64,000 bases of DNA from NCBI GenBank assembly GCA_001915545.1, contig MNQS01000122.1, positions 1 to 64,000 of the forward strand, read 5' to 3'. The notes beneath the pieces are model-generated. The model worked only from the letters and a program-made list of their open reading frames with translations. It did not search any database and was not told the DNA's origin. Of this stretch, positions 34,284 through 44,500 are shown in pieces. The position numbers and the translations under genes were made by a program. The first letter of the stretch is position 1. Every line of letters begins with the position of its first letter. This DNA comes from Bacteroides sp. 43_108. Lineage in GTDB: Bacteria; Bacteroidota; Bacteroidia; Bacteroidales; Bacteroidaceae.

Positions 34284-35861
34284 TCAGAATGTTACTTTGC
34301 AGGTATAGCCTTTGGCTGTATTCAATATGTATGTGCCCGACGGCATGGACATTTCTGAATCCTTGCCTTTGTAGACCATGCGTCCGCTCATATCGAATAT
34401 GCTGATTATTGCTTTCTCTGGATTTATTATCCTGCTTCCGTCAAAGCTGATGCCTTCTGACATTTCAGTTGACTGTATCGATGCCGGTATTTCCTGATAG
34501 TTCATGAAACTGGACCATCCGATAGCCATTTCGTAGTCGCTGATGTAGTCGAACGGAACGTATATAGGAATGTTCGGGTCGGTATTCTCGAATGTGTATG
34601 ACGTAATCATTGGAGGCACGGTGGCATTGCAATATATTGATGTCAGGTATGTGCCGCTGAATGCATAGTCGCCTATCGAAACGATGCTGGCAGGGAATTC
34701 TATCGTGCTTATTTTCGAACACGTGCAGAACGCCTCGTTGCCTATGGTAGCGACTTTGTTCGGCAATTTTATCTGCTCAAGACTTATGCATCTTTTGAAA
34801 GCTTCGCTGCCGATGCTTTTGACTTCTCTTGGGATGTTTATGTTTTTCAGACCTGTGCAGTACATGAATGTGCGGTCTGCAATGGTTGATATGTTCTCCG
34901 GCAGTTTTATGTCCGTAAGTGTGTGGCAACCGTAGAATGCCCAACCTTCTATCTGTTCGGTTTCTGCCGGTACAGTGTATGACGTGATGTCTGTCTTGTT
35001 GCGAGGATAACAGATAAGTGTACTTTTATCTTTGGTGAAAAGTATTCCGTTGTCGGGTATGAAATGTTGATTGTCTGAAGTAACGTTTATTGCTTTCAGA
35101 CGATCGCTGACAGTGAATGCAAGGTCGCCGATTTCTTCGACTGATGCAGAAATATATGCTTCCTCAAGATAAGGTGCATTATTAAGTGCTCGTTCTTCAA
35201 TTCTTTTTACTCCTTCGGGCACACTGAAGGTCTTGTCGCTCTTTCCTTGCGGATATTTGATGAGCGTTGTTTTGTCGTAATTGTACAGAACTCCGTCTAC
35301 GGAAACGAAGCTTTTATTGCCTGAAGAAACGTCGATGGATGAAAGTGAGTAGCAGTCGTGGAATGCGAGTTTTCCGATATAGCTGACTGCATCTGAAATC
35401 GTTATATCCTTAAGGTCCGAACATAGGCAGAACGCATAGTCGCCGATGTTTTCTACTGACGGGCTTATGTTGATTTCCTTAAGGCTTCCGCATTGGAAGA
35501 ATGCACTCTCCTTTATTTCTTTAAGGCCGTCGCCTATTACGACTTTGTCCAGCGACGAGCAGTTGCTGAATGCGTTCTCACCAATTGTCGCGACATTGTT
35601 CCCGATATATATTTCGTCCAATTTTGTGTATCCCGAGAATGACATACCGTATATGCTTGTGACACGGTAGTCTTTTCCTTCGAAGCTTACAACATCGGGA
35701 ATTGTGATGCTCGACGCTGTGGTAGAACCTCCAGTCACCTGTACTTCCAATTTGTCTTTCGATGTGATCTCGTAATTGACGTCATCTACGGAGAATGATT
35801 GTGCTGTAATTGTTCCGCCTGATGACAAGGCTAGCAAAAGTGTAAAAAGTTTTGTGTTCAT
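34284..35861 (-). CDS. BspA-like leucine-rich-repeat surface protein with T9SS-type tail
   Basis: A 525-residue exported protein with a signal peptide (MNTKLFTLLLALSSGGTITAQS) and about twelve LRR_5 (Treponema pallidum type) repeats over residues 60-440, each with the IGxxAFxxCxxLxxIxIP pattern. The last 70 residues (GSRIINPEKAIISIFDMSGR, then SGTYILNTAKGYTCKVTF) look like a type A T9SS C-terminal sorting domain, so export through SprA and surface attachment are likely. BspA-type proteins bind host matrix or other bacteria. A matching promoter lies upstream at 35916-35947. It stands alone as a transcription unit. Confidence 0.88.
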   Translation of the reverse strand: MNTKLFTLLLALSSGGTITAQSFSVDDVNYEITSKDKLEVQVTGGSTTASSITIPDVVSFEGKDYRVTSIYGMSFSGYTKLDEIYIGNNVATIGENAFSNCSSLDKVVIGDGLKEIKESAFFQCGSLKEINISPSVENIGDYAFCLCSDLKDITISDAVSYIGKLAFHDCYSLSSIDVSSGNKSFVSVDGVLYNYDKTTLIKYPQGKSDKTFSVPEGVKRIEERALNNAPYLEEAYISASVEEIGDLAFTVSDRLKAINVTSDNQHFIPDNGILFTKDKSTLICYPRNKTDITSYTVPAETEQIEGWAFYGCHTLTDIKLPENISTIADRTFMYCTGLKNINIPREVKSIGSEAFKRCISLEQIKLPNKVATIGNEAFCTCSKISTIEFPASIVSIGDYAFSGTYLTSIYCNATVPPMITSYTFENTDPNIPIYVPFDYISDYEMAIGWSSFMNYQEIPASIQSTEMSEGISFDGSRIINPEKAIISIFDMSGRMVYKGKDSEMSMPSGTYILNTAKGYTCKVTF

Positions 35862-35915
35862 AGATAGTTAGATTTTAGTTAATCCGTTATTCTGTTTTGA
35901 CCCCATTCGTAATTG

Positions 35916-35947
35916 CGAATATACGGAAAGAGGGGCACAGATGCAAA
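35916..35947 (-). promoter_or_regulatory. Promoter of the BspA-like gene
   Basis: Read leftward: TTTG (35947-35944), 20-nt spacer, TATATTCG (35923-35916). This is the Bacteroidetes promoter layout with one change (C for T) in the -7 box, about 55 nt before the start codon. Confidence 0.65.
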
Positions 35948-35957
35948 TTGAAAAAAT

Positions 35958-36003
35958 AAAATATCAGCTGACAGGTTCATGATGAACCAATCAACTGATA
36001 TTT
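35958..36003 (-). terminator. Terminator of the TonB-receptor gene
   Basis: Read leftward, AAATATCAG pairs with CTGATATTT, with an inner GGTTCATGATGAACC palindrome, followed by TTTTATTTTTTC. Confidence 0.75.
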
Positions 36004-36079
36004 AAGTGTTATGGATATTCTTTTGAGGCAACAAAATAAATTCTTTATAGTTGACCGCTCATGGAAATGACTTTTGTAA

Positions 36080-38404
36080 TCAGTAGCTGAGCTTTATGCC
36101 TGCATATATTGATCTAGGCATTGATGGGCCGTAGATATATCCGGAATCTCGGTCAGGGCCTTTATCAAAATCGTTCTGATACGAATTGAAAATGTTCTGT
36201 ACGCCGGCATAAGCTTGCAATGTGATGCTTTTGTACAGTTTGAAGTCATATCCAGCCTTAAATCCCAAGTCTATGAAGCTTTTTGTCTTTTCTGTACGGT
36301 TTACGGCTATGTCGCCTTTGTGGTGTTCAATGAGCATACTGCCTGTGTATGTTCCTGAAAGTGACAAGCTGAGTGCGCGTACAGGGTTGTATGTTGTGGT
36401 GAAATAGCCATATAGATCTGGAGTTCTGAACATTTTCTTTTCCATCGGAACATTTGGGTCGTTTTCGCTCCATGAACGTGCTTCCTTGTATTCGGCTTTC
36501 TGAAGTGTGAGTCCGGTCTGGAACTGCCAGATATTCTTCCAAGCGATTTTTCCTTCCAGGGTACATCCATAGACATAAGCTCCCTTCTCATTGCCTCTTT
36601 CTATGATGATTACTCCGTTTTGGTCTGTTCCGATTTCTGTCAGGGCAAAAACGTCAGAGATGTCAGTGTAGAAAACCTCAATCAGAAAGTTGCCTTGCCA
36701 GTTGCCCCAATTGTGGTATATGTCGGCTGAAATGCTGAAGCTTTGTGATTTTTCTTCTTTCAGGTTGTCGGCCAGTTGTATCATGGACACTGTGCCTCCG
36801 ACGTTTTCAACATGCAGGTCTTCGTCGAACGCCTGAGGTGCACGGAAACCGAATGAGTAGCTTGCTCTCAGGTTTATATTCTTTGTCGGATTGAATCTTA
36901 TGTTTGCGCGTGGACTGAATACTGGATTTTTCAACAGACTGTGTTTGTCGATGCGTCCGCCAAGGAGGAAACTCCATACTTCATTGTTCCATTCATTCTG
37001 GACGAATCCGCTGACGGTACGTACGTTCTGCTTGATAAAGCGTTCGCGTCCCCACAAATTGTCATCGAGAATGTCTTGATTGTATTCTGAGCCGACAGTT
37101 AGAGAGGCCGGCATGAATAGACAGCGGTCGAATTTGTAGTTGTATTGTGCACCTGCCATCCATGTCAGGTCTGTCGTATTGCCGTACGATTTCAACTTCT
37201 CTTCAATGTCTTCGCCGCCACCGTAATAGCTGTCGCGGTCGATGTGCTGTGCCGATGCATAAACGCCAAGCTTGTGTTTGTTGTCTGGTGAATACATGTC
37301 GAATTTCAGACCTCCGGTATTTATGCTGTGCTGCGTCTGTTCTGCTATTCTGGCTTCATGAACAGGACGATTCAATTGGTCGCCACCTCTTCGTGATTCT
37401 TGCAGATGGTGATATTCTAAGGTAATCTTGGAGTAGTTGCCTGTTTTAAGAAAGGAGCGCAATCCCACGGTCTGACTTTTTATTTCCGGCAATTCTGTGA
37501 AGCCGTCGCCGTTATGGTCATATCCTGCACGTTCGCGGTTTTGTCCGAATACCGCCAATCCGAGTTTGTGATTGTCCGAAACAAGTGAAGCGTTCACGGT
37601 TGTATTGTTTTCGAAAACCGAGCCATCTGCTATCCCGGTAAGTGTATGCGAGAATTGTGCAGAGTTGCGCAATGGCTCTTTTGTTATGATATTTATGGTT
37701 CCGGCAATGGCCGAAGAACCGAAAAGCGCTGAACCGCCGCCACGCATTACTTCCACGCGGTCTATCATGTTTGCAGGAATCTGCTCAAGTCCATAGACAC
37801 CTGCCAAAGCGCTGAAAATAGGGCGGGAGTCAATAAGTATTTGTGTGTATGGACCGTCAAGTCCATTTATGCGCACTTGCTGAAATCCACAATTCTGGCA
37901 GTTGTTTTCAACTCTGACGCCAGGCTGGAAGTTGAGACCCTGGGCAAGGCATGCCGAATTGGTGTTTTCGAATGTTTTCATTGAAAGCACGTTTACCAGA
38001 GTCGGTGCCATTCTGCGGGTTGTCTCGTTGCGGTTGGCAGAGACGACGACACCGTCGAGCGACACCATGTCTTCTTCAATTTCGAAGTTTACTTCTACAG
38101 TTTGTCCTTTCTCCAATTTGATGGTCTTCTTTACTTTCTTGTATCCGACCAGACTTGCCTCAATGGTGAATGTTCCTTCTGGGAGATTTTTGAGGAAATA
38201 ATGCCCAGTATCGTCTGTTGATGTACCGATTGTAGTACCTGCCAGCTGAATTACTACGTATGGCATGTGCTCCTTCGTGTGCTTTTCTGTAACATGTCCT
38301 ATTACGTTGGTGTCTGTTTCTTTGTCTTTATGCTCGAATGCAAAAGAGTAGTGAGGGAGCAATGTGAGAATTGTTCCCATGATGAATATATATAAAGATT
38401 TCAT
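36080..38404 (-). CDS. TonB-dependent outer-membrane receptor
   Basis: A 774-residue receptor that should take up a ligand with TonB energy. In order: signal peptide (residues 1-22), a carboxypeptidase-regulatory-like domain (about 33-115, IGHVTEKHTKEHMPYVVIQL), the plug (about 130-245, with RINGLDGPYTQILIDSRP and VEVMRGGGSALFGSSAIAG), and the beta-barrel ending YAGIKLSY. A CQNC pair lies in the plug. It is too short for SusC and no SusD is near, so it is more like a metal, heme or cofactor receptor. The upstream gene for a small His-rich protein, 46 nt away, points to metal uptake, which is an inference. Confidence 0.88.
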   Translation of the reverse strand: MKSLYIFIMGTILTLLPHYSFAFEHKDKETDTNVIGHVTEKHTKEHMPYVVIQLAGTTIGTSTDDTGHYFLKNLPEGTFTIEASLVGYKKVKKTIKLEKGQTVEVNFEIEEDMVSLDGVVVSANRNETTRRMAPTLVNVLSMKTFENTNSACLAQGLNFQPGVRVENNCQNCGFQQVRINGLDGPYTQILIDSRPIFSALAGVYGLEQIPANMIDRVEVMRGGGSALFGSSAIAGTINIITKEPLRNSAQFSHTLTGIADGSVFENNTTVNASLVSDNHKLGLAVFGQNRERAGYDHNGDGFTELPEIKSQTVGLRSFLKTGNYSKITLEYHHLQESRRGGDQLNRPVHEARIAEQTQHSINTGGLKFDMYSPDNKHKLGVYASAQHIDRDSYYGGGEDIEEKLKSYGNTTDLTWMAGAQYNYKFDRCLFMPASLTVGSEYNQDILDDNLWGRERFIKQNVRTVSGFVQNEWNNEVWSFLLGGRIDKHSLLKNPVFSPRANIRFNPTKNINLRASYSFGFRAPQAFDEDLHVENVGGTVSMIQLADNLKEEKSQSFSISADIYHNWGNWQGNFLIEVFYTDISDVFALTEIGTDQNGVIIIERGNEKGAYVYGCTLEGKIAWKNIWQFQTGLTLQKAEYKEARSWSENDPNVPMEKKMFRTPDLYGYFTTTYNPVRALSLSLSGTYTGSMLIEHHKGDIAVNRTEKTKSFIDLGFKAGYDFKLYKSITLQAYAGVQNIFNSYQNDFDKGPDRDSGYIYGPSMPRSIYAGIKLSY

Positions 38405-38450
38405 TTTCCGTTATTTAATGTTGTTTGTAATGTGTAATATCAGTTCCTTT

Positions 38451-38798
38451 TCATAACGGAAAGTAAGGAGGACCTCGGGTGTAAATGGCTGTCACCTGAT
38501 GCCTAGGAAGAGAATATGAACAGGCAAAAGTTATACTCCACAATGGTATAAGCCAAAATGGAAGTTCTATGCAGGGTGACGCATCTCCTAAGGTTTGGAA
38601 TGTTGAGAGTTGGAAAATAGTCTTGATTTGTGACTGCGTATGTGTATGTTCTGCTTTGTAGGGATGGGAATGTACGACAACAACGCCGTTCACCACATGG
38701 GAGTGGGTGAACAAACTTATGCCGCACCAATAGTGTGCAAAGAGCAGAAGTAGAAGAGTTGCAATTATCCTATATCTTTTTGCTTTGTTCCTGCACAT
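38451..38798 (-). CDS. Small His-rich exported protein, possible metal-binding partner
   Basis: A 115-residue protein with a hydrophobic segment near the N-terminus (IIATLLLLLFAHYWCGISLF) and then His-rich text (THSHVVNGVVVVHSHPYKAE, then HTHTQSQ), a second hydrophobic part and a C-terminal RGPP motif. The His clusters suggest binding of zinc, copper or nickel. It lies 46 nt upstream of the TonB receptor and both are read from the promoter at 38823. The start is ATG 38798 because an ATG at 38825 would overlap the -7 box. No family is known to me. Confidence 0.65.
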   Translation of the reverse strand: MCRNKAKRYRIIATLLLLLFAHYWCGISLFTHSHVVNGVVVVHSHPYKAEHTHTQSQIKTIFQLSTFQTLGDASPCIELPFWLIPLWSITFACSYSLPRHQVTAIYTRGPPYFPL

Positions 38799-38822
38799 GC
38801 GTAGACTGTGAAATAACGTATG

Positions 38823-38854
38823 CAAAAGTACGTTCTATTGTTAAATATTTGCAA
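38823..38854 (-). promoter_or_regulatory. Promoter of the His-rich protein / TonB receptor operon
   Basis: Read leftward: TTG (38854-38852), 21-nt spacer, TACTTTTG (38830-38823). The -7 box is perfect and lies about 24 nt before the ATG at 38798. No clear Fur box was seen. Confidence 0.65.
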
Positions 38855-38918
38855 TACCTATTTATGAGTATTGTTGTGTGTAAACGTTTGCTGTGGTGGA
38901 GCGGTTATTTAATGTTTG

Positions 38919-39166
38919 AATAACATAGGATTCGGTTCGACAGAGGCAATCTGACAATATAGTTTACGCTCGCCTCTGCGCTGACCTTTCACTATATTTA
39001 AATAATATAGGATTCGGTTCGGCATAGTCAAATTGAAAATTTTGTTTTCAATTTGTCTCTGCGCTCACCTTTCACTATATTTAAATAATATAGGATTCGG
39101 TTCGGCATAGTCGAATTGAAAATTTTGTTTTCAATTTGCCTCTGCGCTCACCTTTCACTATATTTG
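38919..39166 (+). repeat. Three tandem promoter-bearing repeats
   Basis: Three adjacent units of 82-83 nt (38919-39000, 39001-39083, 39084-39166). Each has ATAGGATTCGGTTCG at its start and CTCTGCGCT(C/G)ACCTTTCACTATATTT at its end. Units 2 and 3 are almost identical and contain an inverted repeat of AATTGAAAA with TTTTCAATT; unit 1 has a different centre (a CAGAGGC/GCCTCTG inverted repeat). Only unit 3 ends with the perfect -7 box TATATTTG; units 1 and 2 end TATATTTA. Confidence 0.9.
39135..39166 (+). promoter_or_regulatory. Promoter of trmB
   Basis: TTTG (39135-39138), 20-nt spacer, TATATTTG (39159-39166): a perfect Bacteroidetes promoter 48 nt before the trmB start. The -33 box is within the right arm of the AATTGAAAA inverted repeat, so a bound protein could block it. 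Confidence 0.8.
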
Positions 39167-39214
39167 CCGTGATAAATGTAAATATGGCTGTAATGCTGTT
39201 TTTTTTAATCGTTT

Positions 39215-39973
39215 ATGGGAAAAAACAAACTGGAAAAATTTGCCGATATGGCATCCTACCGTAATGTGGTGGAGTGTCCGTTCTGGAAACTTCAGGCTGA
39301 AGGCTTCGGACTTCGCGGAAAGTGGAATGCCGATTTTTTCGGAAACAATAACCCTATAGTGCTGGAATTGGGATGCGGACGCGGCGAATATACTGTCGGG
39401 TTGGGCAGACGCTATCCGGAAATGAACTTCATAGGGGTTGATATAAAAGGTGCGCGTATGTGGCACGGGGCTTCTGAGGCTTTGCGCGACGGCTTGAACA
39501 ATGTCGGCTTTTTGCGTACCAGCATAGAGTTCATAGACAGTATGATGGGCGAGGATGAAGTGAGCGAGATATGGCTCACGTTCAGTGATCCTCAGATGAA
39601 GAAGGCCACAAAAAGACTTACTTCTACATATTTCATGGAACGTTACAGACGTTTTCTGAAAGACGGCGGTATAATACATCTGAAGACCGACAGCCAATTC
39701 CTTTATACATACACCAAACTGATGGCTGAAAAGAATGGTCTGCCTATTGAGGCTGACACTGCGGACCTGTATGCTGAGGCTCCGGAAAGCGAGGCTGCAT
39801 CTATACAGACTTATTATGAACAGATGTGGCTCGAACGCGGACTTTCAATTAAGTATCTCAGATTTCGTCTGCCGAGAACAGGCGAGTTGGTTGAGCCGGA
39901 TGAAGACATTCCGGTAGATGGCTACCGCTCGTATGGCCATGAGGTGAGAAGCACACGCCAGACTGGACGTTGA
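39215..39973 (+). CDS. trmB: tRNA (guanine-N7-)-methyltransferase
   Basis: TrmB methylates G46 in the variable loop of tRNAs using SAM. The 252-residue protein shows the SAM motif [20 protein letters not shown], the [12 protein letters not shown] strand, the [15 protein letters not shown] segment (the family PDPWPKKRH region, here in a diverged form) and [12 protein letters not shown]. The N-terminal [12 protein letters not shown] segment is usual in Bacteroidetes. It is driven by the repeat-borne promoter at 39135 and followed by an Mrp-type ATPase gene after 52 nt. Confidence 0.93.
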   Translation: MGKNKLEKFADMASYRNVVECPFWKLQAEGFGLRGKWNADFFGNNNPIVLELGCGRGEYTVGLGRRYPEMNFIGVDIKGARMWHGASEALRDGLNNVGFLRTSIEFIDSMMGEDEVSEIWLTFSDPQMKKATKRLTSTYFMERYRRFLKDGGIIHLKTDSQFLYTYTKLMAEKNGLPIEADTADLYAEAPESEAASIQTYYEQMWLERGLSIKYLRFRLPRTGELVEPDEDIPVDGYRSYGHEVRSTRQTGR

Positions 39974-40025
39974 GGACTGCTGTGTGCACTTTCGTAAAAA
40001 GCAAATATATATTTATTGAAATAAT

Positions 40026-41126
40026 ATGAACATTTATCCGAAACTTATCATGGATGCGCTCGCTACAGTGCGCTATCCTGGCAATGGAAAGAATCTTGTC
40101 GAGGCCGAGATGATAGAAGATGACCTTCGTATCGACGGCATGAAGGTGAGCTTCTCGATCATTTTCGACAAACCGACAGATCCGTTCCGCAAATCTGTTG
40201 TACGTGCGGCCGAGACTGCAATACATACCTACGTTGACAAGGATGTGGAAGTGACTATAGGTATCAAGTCGCGTATGGAATTGCCTGAAGAACCGGACAA
40301 GCTTCTGCCTGGAGTAAAGAATATCATAGCCGTTTCGAGCGGCAAGGGCGGAGTGGGCAAGTCTACCGTTACTGCCAATCTTGCTGTTGCACTTGCAAAG
40401 ATGGGATATAAGGTTGGTTTGCTTGACGCCGACATTTTCGGTCCATCTATGCCTAAGATGTTCGAGGTTGAGGATGCACGTCCTTATGCAGAGAATGTAA
40501 ATGGACGCGACATGATCATTCCTATTGAAAAATATGGTGTCAAACTGCTTTCAATAGGATTCTTCGTAAACCCAGATCAGGCTACTTTGTGGAGAGGCGG
40601 TATGGCGTGCAATGCTCTGAAGCAGCTTATCGGTGAGGCTTTGTGGGGCGACTTGGACTATTTCATTCTCGATACTCCTCCAGGAACCGGCGATATACAC
40701 CTCACTCTCATACAGTCGCTCGGCATAACAGGTGCCGTCATCGTAAGTACTCCGCAGGAGGTTGCGCTTGCTGATGCGCGCAAGGGCATCAACATGTACC
40801 AGAACGAGAAGGTCAATGTGCCTATCTTGGGACTTGTGGAGAATATGGCATGGTTTACTCCTGCCGAACTTCCGGAGAACCGCTATTACATCTTCGGCAA
40901 GGAGGGATGCCGTCGTTTGGCTGAAGAAATGAATGTACCTCTGCTCGGACAGATTCCGCTTGTTCAAGGTATCTGCGACAGCGGTGACAGTGGAAAGCCT
41001 GCTGTTCTCGATCCTCAGTCGCCTGCCGGCAAAGCATTCATGATGATGGCTGCCAAAGTCGTTACTCAGGTTGACAAGCGCAACATGGAGATGCCGGCAA
41101 CTCAGCCTGTCAAGATGGAACGTTGA
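40026..41126 (+). CDS. Mrp/ApbC-type P-loop ATPase
   Basis: A 366-residue protein of the Mrp/NBP35 group, involved in iron-sulfur cluster delivery. An N-terminal MIP18-like (DUF59) domain (residues 1-90) precedes the ATPase with deviant Walker A SSGKGGVGKST (about 103-113), DADIFGPSMPKM and ILDTPPGTGD. In the region where many homologues have a CxxC cluster-binding motif (after VENM) the sequence is AWFTPAELPENRYYIFGKEG, so that motif is missing. It follows trmB and ends in a bidirectional terminator. Confidence 0.92.
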   Translation: MNIYPKLIMDALATVRYPGNGKNLVEAEMIEDDLRIDGMKVSFSIIFDKPTDPFRKSVVRAAETAIHTYVDKDVEVTIGIKSRMELPEEPDKLLPGVKNIIAVSSGKGGVGKSTVTANLAVALAKMGYKVGLLDADIFGPSMPKMFEVEDARPYAENVNGRDMIIPIEKYGVKLLSIGFFVNPDQATLWRGGMACNALKQLIGEALWGDLDYFILDTPPGTGDIHLTLIQSLGITGAVIVSTPQEVALADARKGINMYQNEKVNVPILGLVENMAWFTPAELPENRYYIFGKEGCRRLAEEMNVPLLGQIPLVQGICDSGDSGKPAVLDPQSPAGKAFMMMAAKVVTQVDKRNMEMPATQPVKMER

Positions 41127-41197
41127 TGATATGTTGTGGACACGCCGTTGATCTTGACGATGTGTTTCTGACTCTTATATTCGCAATATACTAAAAT

Positions 41198-41248
41198 GGG
41201 GAAAGCCTTGCTGCTGGTGCAGACTTGGCTTTCCCCTTTCTCTTTTTT
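41198..41248. terminator. Bidirectional terminator between mrp and the efflux operon
   Basis: GGGGAAAGCC (41198-41207) pairs with GGCTTTCCCC (41227-41236). A T-rich tail follows on the plus side, and TTTTAG on the other. It lies between convergent genes. Confidence 0.85.
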
Positions 41249-41260
41249 ATAGTTTGTTCG

Positions 41261-41554
41261 TCAGATTGTTTTCTCTATGTCCCAAACGAATGCTCTCAGT
41301 CCGAGCATTTCGTAGTCCTTGTCAACCTTATGGAGTCGTTCTAGAAGCGGATCGACTTGAGAATCTTCAACCACACTGAAGATGGCCGAGCACATGGAAG
41401 GCCATGCATGGCTTCCGAAGTGCGGCTCACCGGTTTTCGAACCTCGTCCTTCGACCTGACGGCACATGCTGAAACCGCGGCAGTTGCTTCGGTCGAGAGC
41501 CTCGATGACATTCTCGTATGATGCCTGATCGAATGTTATCATTACGCATTTCAT
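41261..41554 (-). CDS. Small PII-like protein in the efflux operon
   Basis: A 97-residue protein with an alternating beta-alpha pattern like the GlnB/PII ferredoxin-like fold: MKCVMITFDQASYENVIEAL, a loop with SKTGEPHFGSHAWPSMCSAI, then SVVEDSQVDPLLERLHKVDK. No uridylylation site of the GlnB type is seen. It is the last gene of the RND operon, 41 nt after the permease. A regulatory or metal-sensing role is possible but not shown. Confidence 0.6.
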   Translation of the reverse strand: MKCVMITFDQASYENVIEALDRSNCRGFSMCRQVEGRGSKTGEPHFGSHAWPSMCSAIFSVVEDSQVDPLLERLHKVDKDYEMLGLRAFVWDIEKTI

Positions 41555-41595
41555 ATTATTCTTCTGTTATTCTGTTGTTGAATTGTTGAGTGTCG

Positions 41596-44500
41596 TCATT
41601 TTGAATTGCCGTCATCGTCAACTATGAATTTCATTTCTTCGTCTTTATGCTTCTTCCAGTATTCTTCCAGTTCGCGCTGACGGCGCATGCGGCGTCGTTT
41701 GACCTTTACTCCGTTGGCACCGAAGATGCAGAACATGGACGGCACATAAATCAGTGTCATGATTGTTGACACTGTGAGTCCGCCGATGATTGAGATTCCG
41801 AGCGGCTGCCACATTTCGGAGCCTACACCGCCACCTATAGCCATAGGTACCATACCGAGGATGGTGGTGAGTGTGGTCATGAGGATAGGGCGCAGACGGC
41901 TTCGTGCAGCTACGACGGCACTTCGTATGAGTCCCATGCCTCGTTCACGCATAAGCTGGGTGTAGTCGATGAGTACGATACCGTTTTTCACGACAATACC
42001 TATAAGCATGATGCCTCCGAGCATTGACATGATGTTGAGGCTTGTTCCCGTGGCGCACAGTATCAGTATTACTCCTGAGAATGCGAAAAGGATGGAGAGG
42101 ATGATGATGAACGGATAAGTCATTGACTCGAACTGTGCCGCCATGACGATGAATACGAGTATGACGATGAGCACGCCAAGTGTACCCAGGTCGCTGTTGG
42201 AGTCTTGCTGGTCTTCGTATGAACCTGCAACCTGTATGGTCACGCCGTTAGGCTTGTCCATCTGTTCATATATTGCCCTTCCTGCCGCTACACCTTCAGA
42301 GAGCGCATGTCCGTCCTTGAGCACGGCATCGACAGTGACGATACGCTGACGGTCCTTACGCTCGATGGTAGGTGGTATGGACGATTCTGTAACGTTTGCA
42401 ATGTCTCTTACGCGTATGTCCTTTCCTGAAGCATTAGGAATAATCATATTCTCTATGTCGCTTATGCTGATTCGGTCCTGCGGTTCGTAGCGCACTCTGA
42501 TGTCGTATTCTTCTCCGTCTTCGCGATAGTACGACATTAAGCTTCCGTTTATCATGTTGCGCACATGATCGGCTGCTTCGCTCATGCCCAGGCCTTGGAG
42601 AGCCAGCTTGTCGCGGTCGAAATTGACAAGCAATTCCGGCTGGTAATCCGAGCGTGATATGGAAACCTGGCTGACGATGGCGAGTGCCGACAGAGAGTCG
42701 CTGAGTTCGCGTGCAAACTTGTTTGTTGCATCCATGTCGTAGCCGTAAATTTCGAAAGTAGCCGTATTTTGTCCGCCCATAGCACTGCTGCCTCCACCGA
42801 GGTTGATGACGTATTTTGCCAGTTCTGGAGTGTTCTTGCAATCTTCACGCATTTCATCGCAAATCTCAGCAAGGCCCTTTTCGCGTTCGTTTGAAGGTAT
42901 AAGTGAAACATTGAACGATATGATGTGTGTACCGTTATCGCTCAGCGAGGCGAAAGTGTTGTCGTCTCCGGCCTGTCCAATGGTGAAGTTTATAGCTTCA
43001 ATATAGTCTCCGTAGCGCTTCACCCATTTGTCGGTCAGCATTTTTGCCATTTCTTCAGCTTTTTCCACTCGTGTTCCTATGGGCAGCTCGAGCGTTGCTC
43101 CGATACGGCCGTTGTCGTTGGTCGGGAAGAATTCTCCTTTGATGCCCACTGCATTTGCAATCACGATAGAACCGACAAATAAGGCGAAACATCCGCATAT
43201 GACTGTCCAGCGGTGACGCACAGCCCAATTTATTCGTCCGGCATACCAGTCGTCAAGTCTGTTTAGCGATCGTTGTATCGGAGAATAGAGAATCTTGAAC
43301 AGACGGCTCTGTTTTTTCTGGAGCTTGAGCATCTGCGAACATAGCATAGGGGTGAATGAAAGTGCCGATACGGTCGATATGGTCATGATGATGCACATCA
43401 TCCATCCCAACTGCTCGAAGAGCACTCCTGTCATGCCGGTAACCATGGTCAGCGGGAAAAACACTGCTATCATGGTCAGTGTCGATGCTATTACAGATAT
43501 GGCAACCTCGTTGGTGGCATGTATAGATGCCTGTTTCGGATCTGAGCCTCTTTCAATGTGGGTCGTTACGTTTTCCAGCACGACTATGGCGTCATCTACG
43601 ACGCTTCCTATGGAAATGGAGAGGCATGAGAGTGAAACCATGTTGAGAGACCCGTCAGTAGCGAACAGGTATATGAAAGAGGCAATCAGCGACATCGGAA
43701 TTGTTATGCAGATTATTACCGTTGCACGCCAGCGGCCGAGGAATACGAATACAACCAACACTACGAATATGATGGCGTAGACTATGGTCTCGCGCAAAGA
43801 ATCGACGGTGTTGAGTATGTTGTCTGACGTATCGACGATTACGCCCATTTTGATGTCTGACGGAAGATTCTTCTGCAGCTCAGGCATGATTTCCTTCACT
43901 TTCTGGGCTATGGCTACAGAGTTCGCACCGCTCTGCTTCTGTATGACTATCATGGCGCCCTGCTTGCCGTTTGTGAATGTCTTCTGCGCCCGTTCCTCAA
44001 CGTTGTCCACGATGCGGGCTACATCTTTAAGATAGACATTTGTGCCGTTGTGGCTTCCGACGATGACGTTGAGCATCTGTTGCGGATCTTTGAATTCTCC
44101 TTCGCATCTGACGGAGTAGGTAGAAGTTCCGATATCAATGTTGCCGCCGGTAGTGTTCTTGTTTTCTGCTGCTATAGCCGAGCTGACCTGGGCTGCTGAT
44201 ATGCCGTATGCCTCCATTTTCTGAGGGTTCATGTAGATGTTTATCTCTCGCTGAGGTGCACCAGAGATAGACACAGTTCCGACTCCGTCGATTCGGGCGA
44301 GCGGGTTTGCCACATTGTCGTCCAGAATCTTATAGAGGGCCTGCTGGCTTTCTTCTGCCTGAACCGACAGAATGACTATAGGTATCATGTCGCTCGAGAA
44401 CTTGAACAGAATCGGATTTTGTGCCTCTGTCGGCAGTGAGTTGCTCACCATGTCGAGCTTGTCTCTGACATCGTTGGTGAGCACATCTATGTCGTAGCCG

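Noticed and set aside
38919..39166. Possible CRISPR array
   Set aside because: The three repeats are directly adjacent without spacers, the units are over 80 nt, and they carry promoter elements; no cas genes are present.
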